Positions 15,038 to 23,857 are shown, counted from the stretch's first letter. The stretch: DNA of 32,268 nt from an uncultured Bacteroidia bacterium (GCA_902795735.1 CADBMD010000076.1:1-32268), one strand, 5' to 3'. Notes: generated by a model from the sequence alone, not told the origin. Numbers and translations: made by a program.

Positions 15038-16255
15038 TTATCTGGGCCTTAGCCAGCTTTCAGGATTCTGCGGAGTACGGCCGGACCAGATCTGGAAGTG
15101 GAGCTGGGTTTCTCCGCCGATAGTGTCCACGGTGCCGAGGTTCTGTCCGGTCTTTACCTTGTCACCGGCCTTGACGCTGACAGACCCCATCTTGCAATAG
15201 AAAGAGAAGAAGTTCCCATGCTGGACCAGGATGCACTTGTTGTAGCCGGGCATCACTACGATCTGGCGGACCTCTCCGTCGAAGACGGCCTTGACCGTCG
15301 AGCCTTGTCCCAAAGCGATTGAAATGCCGTTGTTGAACGGGAGCTTGAGGTTGGTGTAGACCGGATGGTAGCGCTGTCCGAAATGATCGACCACAGGGCC
15401 GTCGGCAGGCCATGGGAGCTTGCCCTTGTTCGATTCGAACTGCTTGGCGAGGGTGTAGTCGATGGGTTTGGCCGGTTTGGCAGATGTCTTTCCGGAAGTC
15501 TTCCCGCCCTTGTCCTTGTCTTCCAGGGCCTGTCGGATTATCCGTTCGATCTCCCGGTTTAGGGCTTCGACTTCACGCTGTTTCTTTGCCAGGTCCTGCT
15601 GGTATTTCTTCTTGTCTCTCTTGAGCTGGTTGACCAGGTTCTGGGAGTCGTTCTGTTCGGCCTGGAGTTTCCCCATTTCGGCTACCCTCTGGCTCCGGAG
15701 AGTTTCTGCGTCCTTTTTCATGGCAGCCAGTTCCTCCGTCTGCCTGGCGAGGGTGTCCCTGGCAGCAATGATCCTGGTGGCCTGGGCGTTCATCTGCTTG
15801 GAAAGGTCACGGAGATAGCCGTACCGCCTGAAAGCCTGGCCAAGGTCGTCGCTCGCCAGGATGTACATGTACCAGACCTTGGCGTTGCGGTTCTTGTAGG
15901 TGCTTCTGACCAGGCGCTCATAGTAGTCGGACAAAGTGTCCAGGCGAGCCTGCATGGCCTTGATTTCCTTCTCCTTGGCTGCGATGGAAGTTGAATATTC
16001 AGAAATCTGCTTGTCGCTCTCTGCGACGAGTTCCTTCCTGGCATCGACCTTTTTCCTGATAAGGGTGAGTTTGTTGACGGCGCTCGCACTCTTGCTGGCG
16101 ATGGCCTTTATCTGGCTGTCCAGGATGGCGATTTCCTTCTGGAGCCTGGCTTTCCTTGCTTCCTGGCTCTTGGTGTTCTGTGAATATGCCGCCGAACCTC
16201 CTGCCGCGAGCGTCAGGAGGAAGATGAGGAATATTCGCAAGGACTTTTTCATCAT
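15038..16255 (-). CDS. EnvC-like murein hydrolase activator (coiled coil plus degenerate M23 domain)
   Basis: A 405-residue exported protein with a signal peptide (1-25, ending AYSQ), a long coiled coil (about 28-245) and a C-terminal LytM/M23 domain (about 280-405, starting LPWPADGPVVDHFGQRYHPV). The zinc-site residues are lost: HxGxD reads N308-N-G-I-S312, the YxHL histidine is K355, and HxH reads Q384-L-H386. The domain should therefore fold but not cut peptidoglycan, as in E. coli EnvC, which activates AmiA/AmiB amidases at the division septum. The ATG overlaps the stop of the upstream TPR gene by four bases (ATGA). A zonal amidase partner is not in this window. Confidence 0.88.
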   Translation of the reverse strand: MMKKSLRIFLIFLLTLAAGGSAAYSQNTKSQEARKARLQKEIAILDSQIKAIASKSASAVNKLTLIRKKVDARKELVAESDKQISEYSTSIAAKEKEIKAMQARLDTLSDYYERLVRSTYKNRNAKVWYMYILASDDLGQAFRRYGYLRDLSKQMNAQATRIIAARDTLARQTEELAAMKKDAETLRSQRVAEMGKLQAEQNDSQNLVNQLKRDKKKYQQDLAKKQREVEALNREIERIIRQALEDKDKGGKTSGKTSAKPAKPIDYTLAKQFESNKGKLPWPADGPVVDHFGQRYHPVYTNLKLPFNNGISIALGQGSTVKAVFDGEVRQIVVMPGYNKCILVQHGNFFSFYCKMGSVSVKAGDKVKTGQNLGTVDTIGGETQLHFQIWSGRTPQNPESWLRPR

Positions 16256-17916
16256 TCGCTTTCCTTGGCCTTGCGAGCAGCGGCCTGGTTATGGTAATAA
16301 AGGGCGAGGTCGGTTTCTCCAAGGGCCTCGAGCACTTCCGCATAGTGTTCCAGGATGGTGGAGTTCTCCTTGCCTCCGTAGATCATGGCGTGCTTGAAGA
16401 CAGCCTTGGCGTCTTGGTCCTTCCCCAGAAGGTGCAGGATCCATCCGTAGGTGTCGAGGTACGTGGCGTTGTCCGGCTCCTTCTCTATAGTCTTCTTGCT
16501 CATGTCCCTGGCCTTCTTCAGGCTCTTTCCTTCAAGGGAAAGATAGTAGGCATAGTTGTTCAGGGTCGGAGCATAGCCGGGATCCAGCTTCAGGACCTGT
16601 TTGTAGTACTTGTAGGCGTTCTTGGAGTCACCCATCTCGTGATAGACATCCCCGATGTTCGCGAGGGCCGGGATGGTCACCGAAGTGTCTTCCGGGGCGG
16701 TTTCGATTATCTTGAGGCTGTTGTCGATAATGGCCTGCCACTCTTTCTTGTTGTAGAGGGCGACATTCTTCATTTCGAGGAAGGCGGTCTCCTTCGGGAA
16801 CATCGCCAGTGCGCTGTCGGCTGCGGCGGGCAGCGCATCCCAGTCGCTCATATAGCCAAGGAGCTGGACATAGCTGGCAGCGGCATCCAGGCTCTCTGGA
16901 TGAAGCCTCATGTTCTTGTTCAGGAGGACCTTGGCTTTTTCACTCCTTTCCGTTGCATAGTAGTAGAATCCGGAGGCCTTGAGGGCGTTGCTGTCGGCGG
17001 GATGCCTCATGACCATGCAGTCGAACAAAGAGTCGAGGCTGGGTCGGAAATTCTGGATGAAGCGGGGCTCGCTCCGCTGGACCAGCATGCTGAGGTACTG
17101 GGCCTTGGCCTGCGGCATCGATTCGGCATCGTTGATGAACTTGCCCACCGTGCCGAAGAAGCCTTCGTAGTTCCTCCTCATCCGGTAGATCTCAGCCTCT
17201 CCAAGGAGTGCCGGAGCATAGTTGCCCTGAAGGTCGAGAGCTTCCTTGTAGTAGGCCAGGGCCAGGGAATCCTTGTATTCGGCCATGGAATGGTCTCCGA
17301 GCTTGGTGAGGACGAATGGCGATGAATATTCCTTGTTGTATTCTTCCAAGGTCTTGAGGGCCTCTTCCGGTTTGTTCTGGCGGAGAAGGATGTCGTACCT
17401 TGTCGAAGTCACGTTCTCATTCTTCCCGAAAACCGTTTCGATCTGGTCCATCGCGGCAAGGGCCTTGTCGAACTGGTTCTGCTTCAGGTAGAGATTGACC
17501 AGGGTGTAGTACAGCTCGTTCTTCTTCGGGAATTCCTTGAGCAGAGTCTCGTAGGTGGAAATGGTGAGGTCCTCTTCTCCCGACAGTGAATATGCCAGGG
17601 CAAGCCTTTCCTTGTACCAGTAGTTCCCAGGGTCCAGTTCGGAAGCTTTCTTCAAAGCCTCCTGCGCGCCCTTTATGTCTTTCTGATAGAGGAGGCAGGT
17701 GCCGAGATAGTACCATGCCGCATCATTGTCCTTGTCGAATGCAAGGACTGCCTTCAGGATGCCTTCGGCTTCATTGAACTTCTGGTCGTCCAGTGCCGTC
17801 ACGGCATCTATGAGGTCGCTTGAGCGGGCCTTCGATTCCTTCTGCTGGGAAAAGGCCGGTCCTGTCCAAAGGACTGCTGCGACAATTGTTAATGCGATAG
17901 TCTTCCAGAAACTCAT
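16252..17916 (-). CDS. Exported tetratricopeptide-repeat protein
   Basis: A 554-residue protein with a signal peptide (MSFWKTIALTIVAAVLWTGP, cleavage near AFSQ). The rest is a chain of TPR units from about residue 38 to the C-terminus, with typical A/G-x2-Y and A-x3-Y signatures such as AWYYLGTCLLYQKDIKGAQE and IGDVYHEMGDSKNAYKYYKQ. TPR arrays are scaffolds; the partner is not evident, but coupling to the EnvC-like gene suggests work in the periplasm on cell wall or envelope. I set the start at 17916 because the open frame upstream crosses the promoter and the mdh terminator. Confidence 0.85.
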   Translation of the reverse strand: MSFWKTIALTIVAAVLWTGPAFSQQKESKARSSDLIDAVTALDDQKFNEAEGILKAVLAFDKDNDAAWYYLGTCLLYQKDIKGAQEALKKASELDPGNYWYKERLALAYSLSGEEDLTISTYETLLKEFPKKNELYYTLVNLYLKQNQFDKALAAMDQIETVFGKNENVTSTRYDILLRQNKPEEALKTLEEYNKEYSSPFVLTKLGDHSMAEYKDSLALAYYKEALDLQGNYAPALLGEAEIYRMRRNYEGFFGTVGKFINDAESMPQAKAQYLSMLVQRSEPRFIQNFRPSLDSLFDCMVMRHPADSNALKASGFYYYATERSEKAKVLLNKNMRLHPESLDAAASYVQLLGYMSDWDALPAAADSALAMFPKETAFLEMKNVALYNKKEWQAIIDNSLKIIETAPEDTSVTIPALANIGDVYHEMGDSKNAYKYYKQVLKLDPGYAPTLNNYAYYLSLEGKSLKKARDMSKKTIEKEPDNATYLDTYGWILHLLGKDQDAKAVFKHAMIYGGKENSTILEHYAEVLEALGETDLALYYHNQAAARKAKESE

Positions 17917-17949
17917 TTCGATTTCATTCTTACCGGAATATCCCTTTTG

Positions 17950-17957
17950 CAAAAATA
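17950..17957 (-). promoter_or_regulatory. -7 box (TATTTTTG) for the TPR-envC-tsaE operon
   Basis: On the minus strand this is an exact TAnnTTTG match, 33 bases before the TPR-protein ATG and downstream of the mdh terminator. Confidence 0.5.
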
Positions 17958-17990
17958 GTGCTTTTCGGCAACAAAACCCGACAATGATGC

Positions 17991-18029
17991 AAAAAACAAT
18001 GAAGCCACCCTCAGGTAGAGGATGGCTTC
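17991..18029 (-). terminator. Rho-independent terminator of mdh
   Basis: On the minus strand GAAGCCATCCTC and GAGGGTGGCTTC pair over 12 bp (one G-T) around a 5-base loop (18029-18001), followed by ATTGTTTTTT. It begins about 20 bases after the mdh stop. Confidence 0.85.
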
Positions 18030-18049
18030 GATCTTGTTTGGCAGACGGC

Positions 18050-19036
18050 CTAGAGGTTCTCGTTGAGAGTCTTCCACTCTGAAACTGCAGGGATGATGCC
18101 GAGGCTGATGATCTCGTCACGCATCTTGCAGAGGTGCTCGTAGGAAGCGTCGAGAGCTGCGATCTCTTCGGCTGTTCCCTCAGGTGTGCAATAGTGGACA
18201 CCGGTGGCATCGATGACGGTCGGCATGGCCATCATGACGTTCTTGTACTTCTCGTTGCAGACATAGGTACCTGCAGGCCAGGTGAACTTCTCGCCTCCCA
18301 TGGAAGCTTCGATCATCTTGACGGCGTTGTATGCCGGGCTCTGGAATGAGCTGCGGCCACGGAGCTTGATAATGTTGCTGCCGCCCTGGATGGTGTTGTG
18401 CTTGATTTCGGCGAAACGCTCTTCGGAAAGACCCATTTCAGAGAGGGGCTTGCCGTCGATCTTGACCTGGGATGCGAAGACTGCCATGGCCTCGCCGTGT
18501 CCACCGTAGGTGTGGGCGCCGGTCACCTTGCACTGCTGTACGCCGAACTCGCATGCGAGCGCCTCCTGGAGGCGGGTGCTGTCGAGAGCTGCGAGGGAAG
18601 TCAGCTGCTCAGGCTTCAGTCCGGAATGGATGAGGGCGGTGAGAGCGGTGACATCGGCAGGATTGAAGATGACGACCACGTGCTTTACGTCAGGGCAGTA
18701 CTTCTTGATGTTGTCTCCGAACTCGGCTGCGATCTGGCAGTTGCCTTTGAGGAGATCCTCACGGGTCATGCCTTCCTTGCGGGGTGCACCACCTGAAGAA
18801 ATGATGTACTTGGCATCTGTGAATGCGACAGCCGGATCAATGGTTGCTGTGATGTTCACCCCGGGGAATGCGCAATGGTCCATCTCTGCGAGGACGCCCT
18901 TGAGGCCGGGCTCGAAGATGTCATAGAGGCAGATGTTAGGAGTGAGGCCCAGCATTGCAGCTGTCTGGGCCATGTTGGATCCGATCATACCGGCAGCGCC
19001 GACGATGACCAGTTTGTCATTTGTCAAAAAACCCAT
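18050..19036 (-). CDS. mdh: Malate dehydrogenase
   Basis: A 328-residue NAD-dependent LDH/MDH-superfamily enzyme interconverting malate and oxaloacetate. The Rossmann loop is GAAGMIG (13-19). The substrate loop APRKEGMTR (84-92) carries Arg86 and Arg92, the MDH pattern. The catalytic set is D152, R155 (LDSTR) and H180 (GGHGEAM). In anaerobic Bacteroidales it serves the reductive branch from oxaloacetate to succinate and propionate. It is transcribed alone, with a promoter box at 19088-19095 and a terminator at 17991-18029. Confidence 0.95.
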   Translation of the reverse strand: MGFLTNDKLVIVGAAGMIGSNMAQTAAMLGLTPNICLYDIFEPGLKGVLAEMDHCAFPGVNITATIDPAVAFTDAKYIISSGGAPRKEGMTREDLLKGNCQIAAEFGDNIKKYCPDVKHVVVIFNPADVTALTALIHSGLKPEQLTSLAALDSTRLQEALACEFGVQQCKVTGAHTYGGHGEAMAVFASQVKIDGKPLSEMGLSEERFAEIKHNTIQGGSNIIKLRGRSSFQSPAYNAVKMIEASMGGEKFTWPAGTYVCNEKYKNVMMAMPTVIDATGVHYCTPEGTAEEIAALDASYEHLCKMRDEIISLGIIPAVSEWKTLNENL

Positions 19037-19087
19037 AACTAAGAAACTTTATTTGATCAATAATTATCCAGTGGTTGAAAAGCGTGG

Positions 19088-19095
19088 CAAAGATA
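19088..19095 (-). promoter_or_regulatory. -7 box (TATCTTTG) for mdh
   Basis: An exact minus-strand TAnnTTTG match about 51 bases before the mdh ATG, in the divergent region with the 19136-19143 box. Confidence 0.6.
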
Positions 19096-19135
19096 GCAAT
19101 TTCCATCGTATTTTCTTTGTATTTCAAAAAATCAT

Positions 19136-19143
19136 TATATTTG
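19136..19143 (+). promoter_or_regulatory. -7 box (TATATTTG) for the small ORF / PPTase genes
   Basis: An exact TAnnTTTG match. A TTTG at 19116-19119 sits 16 bases upstream, slightly close for the usual -33 spacing. The transcript would start near 19150. Confidence 0.6.
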
Positions 19144-19167
19144 CAATGACAAAGATTTACTGACTTT

Positions 19168-19299
19168 ATGGAGCCTCCCAGTTCTAGAATGACAGACAGC
19201 ACTTCTTCCGCGGATCCTCGATCTGACGATCCGTTGTCGCGTACCATTTTCAACAGAATAAACAAATCAATCTCCGGCCATCACCGGGGAATACTTTAG
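19168..19299 (+). CDS. Possible 43-residue protein ahead of the PPTase gene
   Basis: ATG 19168 to TAG 19297-19299 encodes 43 residues, beginning MEPPSSRMTDSTSSADPRSD and ending HHRGIL. It lies just downstream of a good promoter box and stops two bases before the ATG of the phosphopantetheinyl transferase gene, a spacing typical of coupled genes. The sequence is polar, Ser/Asp-rich, with no signal peptide or membrane segment. I do not recognise it. It could be a real small protein, a leader peptide, or an open stretch of 5' UTR by chance. Confidence 0.4.
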   Translation: MEPPSSRMTDSTSSADPRSDDPLSRTIFNRINKSISGHHRGIL

Positions 19300-19301
19300 C
19301 T

Positions 19302-19940
19302 ATGGCATTATATCTAAAAAAAGAATTGGAAGAATCCAGATCCATCGTTGGGGTCTGGCAGATAACCGAGACTGAAGAAGAACTTCGGGAACTCGCATCC
19401 GTCCCCAGCGACGAGATGGAGGAGATATCATTCATCACCAATGAATCCCAGCGCAAGCAGCGCCTTGCCGTCAGGGCCCTTCTCTGTGAACTCTTCGGCG
19501 AGAAGGTCTACCTGAGCCATCATGACAACGGCAAGCCTTACCTGGAGAATAGCGTGACTAACATCAGCATCACGCACACCGAAAAGTACGTAGCCGTCAT
19601 CCTCAACGACAACGAAGACGTCGGAATCGACATCGAATCCCTTGCCCGCGATTTCTCTGTCGTAGAAAGGAAAGCCCTTTCCGAGGACGAGATAGAAGAC
19701 CTCGATGATGACAAGAGGAACGAGCAGCTCGCCATCTATTGGTGCGCAAAGGAAGCCATATTCAAGAGAGTTTCCTCCTACCACGTTGATTTCGCCGAGC
19801 AGATCGAGGTCGAGCGCTTCCGCCCCAGGGGAGAAGGAGAACTCGATGCGACCTTCATCCACAAGGACGGCTATGAGGAAGACTTCGAATTGGAATACAT
19901 CACTTTCGACAACCACGTCTTGGTTTGGGTTGTCGGCTAA
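19302..19940 (+). CDS. 4'-phosphopantetheinyl transferase superfamily protein
   Basis: A 212-residue cytoplasmic enzyme expected to move the 4'-phosphopantetheine arm from CoA to a serine of a carrier protein. The motifs are present: GKPYL (77-81), SITHTEKYVA (89-98), the magnesium site VGIDIE with D110 and E112, and WCAKEAIFK (147-155) with E151. Length matches the Sfp/AcpT branch rather than the short AcpS branch. No carrier protein or synthase is nearby, so it may serve housekeeping ACP or a pathway elsewhere. Confidence 0.88.
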   Translation: MALYLKKELEESRSIVGVWQITETEEELRELASVPSDEMEEISFITNESQRKQRLAVRALLCELFGEKVYLSHHDNGKPYLENSVTNISITHTEKYVAVILNDNEDVGIDIESLARDFSVVERKALSEDEIEDLDDDKRNEQLAIYWCAKEAIFKRVSSYHVDFAEQIEVERFRPRGEGELDATFIHKDGYEEDFELEYITFDNHVLVWVVG

Positions 19941-19980
19941 TGGATATTCAAGAACAACAACAATTTAACATCCCCACATC

Positions 19981-20544
19981 ATGTCAGTGCTCCTGATCAT
20001 AATCATCGCCCTCGTCGCGATCGTCTTGTACTACATCTTCGTCACCCAGCGTTCCCTTGTGAGCCTCGATGAAAAGATGAAGAACGCTTTCGGACAGATC
20101 AATGTCCAGCAGAAGTCCAGGTGGGACGCAGTGACCAACCTGGTCGAAATGACCAAGCAGTACGCCTCCCATGAGCATGACACCCTGATTGATGTCATCT
20201 CCAAGAGAAGGATCGACAATGCCACCCCTGAGCAGATGGCCGACCAGGACAATGCGATCCAGACCGTGCTGAGCAGGCTTACTGCCGTGGCCGAGGCCTA
20301 TCCGGACCTCAAGGCCAACCAGATGTTCGTCGACACAATGGCCAGCATACGTCAGTATGAAGAAAACGTCAGGCTGAGCCGTATGGTCTACAATGATTCA
20401 GTAACCAAGCTGAACATGATGGTCCGCCAGTGGCCTTCATCCATCGTAGCAAAGATGCTCGGCTTCGCTACGCACGAACTTCTTCCCGAGGATGCAGCCA
20501 GGGCCGAGGCCCCTTCAGTGTCTGACATCTTTGCAGGTAAATAA
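19981..20544 (+). CDS. lemA: LemA family protein
   Basis: A 187-residue protein with one N-terminal membrane helix (residues about 4-21, IIIALVAIVLYYIF) and a helical body with the family segment SLDEKMKNAFGQINVQQKSRWDAV. This topology is that of LemA proteins: a short outside tail, then a coiled helical domain of unknown function. The gene is one base ahead of a DUF2207 gene; LemA and DUF2207 (or TPM/GGGFSGGG-tailed) proteins are often neighbours, suggesting a joint membrane role. Confidence 0.9.
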   Translation: MSVLLIIIIALVAIVLYYIFVTQRSLVSLDEKMKNAFGQINVQQKSRWDAVTNLVEMTKQYASHEHDTLIDVISKRRIDNATPEQMADQDNAIQTVLSRLTAVAEAYPDLKANQMFVDTMASIRQYEENVRLSRMVYNDSVTKLNMMVRQWPSSIVAKMLGFATHELLPEDAARAEAPSVSDIFAGK

Positions 20545-20545
20545 G

Positions 20546-22201
20546 ATGGGACGTTTCCGCTCATTGCTGAGCGTCGTTCTCCTGCTGACCGCCTTCCAGG
20601 CCTTCTCCCAGAGCCGGGTGGATACGGTCCGGATAGATGTGTCCCTGAGAGATGACGGATCCGCACTGGTTCGTGAGAGATGGGTCATCGATGTCGCGGG
20701 AGGCATAACCGAGTGGTACCTTGGAAAGGAGAACCTCCGTGAGATGGAGATCCGGGATCTCAAGGTTACCGATGAGACCGGCCGTGAATATGTCTCCGAA
20801 GGTTATTCTTGGGATGTCCACCGGACTCGTCCTGAAAAGGCCGGCAGGTGCGGAATAGTGCCCAAAGGAGACGGATGTGAACTCTGCTGGGGCGTCGGAA
20901 GCAACGGCCAGCATTCATTCACGGCTTCTTACATCCTTACCAATCTCGTCAAATCCTACACCGACAAAGACGGATTCAACTACATGTTCCTCACCCAGAC
21001 CGACAGGGGAGTGGAAGATGTCATGCTTACCATCCGCAAGGAAGGCACGATCCTGACTTCGGAGAATTCCAGTGTCTGGGGATTCGGATTCCATGGACAG
21101 GCCGATGTCTTTGACGGCGCCGTAAAATATTGGTCCACGGAGCCTTTCGGAAGCAGCAGCAGGCTTATCGCCATGGTGGCCTTTGAGAAAGGAATATTCT
21201 CACCCATTGTCAGTTACGACAAGTCTTTCGAGAAGGTCAAGCAAAAAGCTTTCGATGGGAGCGACTATAAGGACACGGACAAGATCGATCGCCTGATGGC
21301 CAACTTTATGGCTCTTATGGCTCTCCTTTTCTTCTTCATGCCGGTCATCATCGGAGTGATCCGCACGGTCATGAACAACAAGCGGAAGAAGGCCCTGCTT
21401 GGCGGGAAGGAAAAGGATGTCGACTGGTTCAGGGATGTCCCTGTCGGAGGCGATTTGCGAAAGGCCAGCAACATCCTGCGGGTTTTCTCCGGCAAGCAGT
21501 TGACAGAGAACCAGAATCTGATTGCGGCCTACATGATGCGCCTTTTCTACCGTGGAGCTTTCAGCATAGTTTCCCAGTCGGGGGGCGGTGCAGTTTTCAA
21601 GATCTCTGATTCTGCGGTCCTTCCCAAAGGTGAAGACATGGATTCTACCCTGGAGAGGCAACTTTTCGGCTTCTTCAAGGAAGCTGCAGGGAATGATTCC
21701 TTGCTCCAGAAACGGGAGCTAAAGAGGTGGGCAGACAACAATTCCAAGAGATTGTATTCCTGGCAGAACAAGATTTCAGACGGGAAGACCCTGAAAACCA
21801 TCCAGGCTACCGATGCCCGCCAGGTCTTCGGCCTGAAGCGCTTCCTCAAGGACTTTACCTTGATCAAGGACAGGGGAGCGGTGGAAGTGACTCTGTGGAA
21901 CAACTATCTGATCTTTGCTTCCCTTTACGGAATAGCCGATCAGGTCTACAAGGATTTCAAGAAAGTTTGTCCTGAATATTTCACCCTGTCCCAGACAGTC
22001 GAGCAGCTCCAGCAGGTAACGCCAACTGTGTTCTGGAACACTATAGGTGATTCTTCCCGCTACTTCAACAATTCGGCTGCCAACTATGCTGCGCGTCGAG
22101 CTGCTTCTTCTGGTAGTTCCCGCTGGAGCGGTGGAGGTGGAATGACTTCCTTCGGAGGCGGAGGTGGTTTCTCCGGAGGAGGATTCTCAGGGGGACGATA
22201 A
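20546..22201 (+). CDS. DUF2207 membrane protein with Gly/Ser-rich tail
   Basis: A 551-residue protein with a signal peptide (ending FSQ, about residue 23), a beta-rich extracytoplasmic N-terminal domain (about 25-240) containing the RIDVSLRDDGSALVRERWVI start typical of DUF2207, a membrane segment near 255-278 (MALLFFFMPVIIGVIRTVM), a cytoplasmic domain and a C-terminal GGGGFSGGGFSGG-type tail. Function unknown in the family. ATG 20546 lies one base after the LemA stop; the earlier in-frame start would overlap lemA and lacks a signal peptide. Confidence 0.87.
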   Translation: MGRFRSLLSVVLLLTAFQAFSQSRVDTVRIDVSLRDDGSALVRERWVIDVAGGITEWYLGKENLREMEIRDLKVTDETGREYVSEGYSWDVHRTRPEKAGRCGIVPKGDGCELCWGVGSNGQHSFTASYILTNLVKSYTDKDGFNYMFLTQTDRGVEDVMLTIRKEGTILTSENSSVWGFGFHGQADVFDGAVKYWSTEPFGSSSRLIAMVAFEKGIFSPIVSYDKSFEKVKQKAFDGSDYKDTDKIDRLMANFMALMALLFFFMPVIIGVIRTVMNNKRKKALLGGKEKDVDWFRDVPVGGDLRKASNILRVFSGKQLTENQNLIAAYMMRLFYRGAFSIVSQSGGGAVFKISDSAVLPKGEDMDSTLERQLFGFFKEAAGNDSLLQKRELKRWADNNSKRLYSWQNKISDGKTLKTIQATDARQVFGLKRFLKDFTLIKDRGAVEVTLWNNYLIFASLYGIADQVYKDFKKVCPEYFTLSQTVEQLQQVTPTVFWNTIGDSSRYFNNSAANYAARRAASSGSSRWSGGGGMTSFGGGGGFSGGGFSGGR

Positions 22202-22223
22202 TTCCCTTTATTAGTAACCAACT

Positions 22224-23312
22224 ATGCTGCTTAAAGACTCGAAACCCCATTATGACATCCTTGACGGCTTGAGGGGAGTCGCTGCCTTGATTGTCATTGT
22301 CTATCATGTCTATGAGCTTTACACAGGCTCGCCTCTTCCTCATGGCTATCTCGCCGTGGATTTCTTCTTCATCCTGTCCGGTTTCGTGATAGGTTATGCC
22401 TATGACAACCGGTGGGACAAGATGACAGTAGGGGGCTTCTTCAAGAGGCGTTTGATCCGGCTCCATCCCATGGTGATCATGGGGGCAGTGATCGGAGCGG
22501 CCACTTTCCTCTTGCAAGGTAGTGTCAAATGGGACGGGAGCCATGTGAGTACCGGGCTTGTAATGCTGTCCATGCTCTGTGCGATGTTCATGATCCCTTC
22601 AACTCCCGGTGGAGTCACCGAGGTACGTGGCAACGGTGAAATGTTTCCCTTGAACGGCCCTTCATGGTCCTTATTCTTTGAATATCTTGGGAATATCCTC
22701 TATGCCTTGTTGCTGCGTCGTCTGCCCAAATGGGCCTTGGCAGTCGTCTGTGTGGAGTCAGGAGGCTTGCTGGTCATGATTTCCACCCGGGCCGGATTCC
22801 TGGGAGTAGGCTGGAGTTTCATTGACGGGGGATTCTGGGGAGGTCTTGTCAGGATGCTATTCCCTTATTCGATGGGTATGCTTATGGCGCGGGATTTCAA
22901 GCCTTTGAAGGTCCGCAGATCCTTCCTTGTCTGTAGTCTGGCACTTCTTGTCGTTGCTGCCCTGCCTGCTTTGGGTGGGAGCGCCTGGCACAACGGACTC
23001 TATGATGCGCTCTGTGTAGTTCTGGTTTTTCCCTGCCTTGTCTGGCTCGGAGCTTCCGATAGTTCCTATGGACATCGCACTAAGTCCGTCTGCACTTTCC
23101 TAGGGGATCTTTCCTATCCTCTCTACATGGTCCATTACCCCCTTTTCTACCTTTACTATAATTACATTGGTTTTGACGGTAACGGAACGTCCCTCACAAT
23201 CCGGGAAGCCTGGCCGGCTGCAATAGTGGTAGTCCTCGCCAGTTTTGCCCTGGCCCTCCTCTGCATGAAGTTCTACGACCTCCCCCTCCGCCGCCGCCTT
23301 TCCGCCCGGTGA
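22224..23312 (+). CDS. Acyltransferase-3 (OafA-type) membrane protein
   Basis: A 362-residue polytopic protein of about ten hydrophobic helices. The N-terminal signature DGLRGVAALIVIVYHV contains the conserved Arg (R17) and His (H28) of the acyltransferase-3 family. SGFVIGYAY and the loop FFKRRLIRLHP follow, as usual. Members move acetyl or other acyl groups onto surface polysaccharides, peptidoglycan or lipids. It starts 22 bases after the DUF2207 stop and may be co-transcribed; no glycan locus is adjacent, so the acceptor is unknown. Confidence 0.9.
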   Translation: MLLKDSKPHYDILDGLRGVAALIVIVYHVYELYTGSPLPHGYLAVDFFFILSGFVIGYAYDNRWDKMTVGGFFKRRLIRLHPMVIMGAVIGAATFLLQGSVKWDGSHVSTGLVMLSMLCAMFMIPSTPGGVTEVRGNGEMFPLNGPSWSLFFEYLGNILYALLLRRLPKWALAVVCVESGGLLVMISTRAGFLGVGWSFIDGGFWGGLVRMLFPYSMGMLMARDFKPLKVRRSFLVCSLALLVVAALPALGGSAWHNGLYDALCVVLVFPCLVWLGASDSSYGHRTKSVCTFLGDLSYPLYMVHYPLFYLYYNYIGFDGNGTSLTIREAWPAAIVVVLASFALALLCMKFYDLPLRRRLSAR

Positions 23313-23355
23313 GTCTTCCCGTCGGATGGCCGGTCCCTCCTCTGGCCCCTTCAGT

Positions 23356-23393
23356 TGCTTGTTGACAGTGCGACTGCTTGTAGACCGTGCGAA
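23356..23393 (+). repeat. Tandem repeat, 2 units of 19 bp
   Basis: Units 23356-23374 and 23375-23393 match at 16 of 19 bases and both begin TGCTTGT and contain GTGCGA. Confidence 0.6.
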
Positions 23394-23398
23394 ACTCG

Positions 23399-23629
23399 TC
23401 AGAGCTTCAGGATTTCGGCGATTTCCGATCGGCCGAATCCCTTTCTTTTCAGATTGTCAGTAATAGAAGCCAGTAGCACCTTCCGTTCTTCTGAACGTCC
23501 TTCTTCCCGTCCTTCCACACGCCCCTCAATCCGTCCGACTACCCTCCTTTTTGATAGTCCCTTCTTGAATCCCTGCTTATGACCGTGTTTCCAAGCTTTC
23601 TCTTGCAGAGTGATGATGTTTATCTTCAT
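23399..23629 (-). pseudogene. C-terminal relic of an Rpn/PD-(D/E)XK family gene
   Basis: A 76-residue frame. Residues about 31-48 are a charged GRIEGRVEGREEGR run, and the end (KGFGRSEIAEILKL) is the amphipathic tail typical of Rpn-family recombination-promoting nucleases; the neighbouring gene has the matching GREEGREEGR and RGFSADEIDDIIG. The catalytic part is absent and the sequence upstream on this strand has stops, so I read it as a truncated copy. It could instead be a short stand-alone protein. Confidence 0.55.
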
Positions 23630-23840
23630 AGTCCTATTATGTCGTTATTCCTCTCAAAGCTAAATCTTCTTAATTGTACTAACAATAGATCACAATCTGC
23701 CATAGGGGGTTTCTTTGAAAAAAACTTTTATAGACAATACGATTAAGTCATCGACAAGGGATAATTTGTCCGTGGGGTTATTATTTCCCAATTTATTACC
23801 GTACTTTGACGATGGCCGTTAGGTGGAAGATTCTTTATGA

Positions 23841-23857
23841 GTCGAACTGAGTTCGAC
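23841..23857. promoter_or_regulatory. Perfect 8+1+8 palindrome upstream of an Rpn gene
   Basis: GTCGAACT, one G, then AGTTCGAC. It lies 38 bases before the Rpn start codon, so it could be an operator; it also contains the AGTTCG word found in the tandem arrays. Confidence 0.35.

Noticed and set aside
17917..18210. Upstream extension of the TPR protein
   Set aside because: It would cross its promoter box and the mdh terminator; the residues before the signal peptide do not look native.
23355..23582. 75-residue plus-strand ORF
   Set aside because: It is antisense to the Rpn tail relic; its Arg/Ser/Pro-rich run is the complement of the GREEGR repeats.
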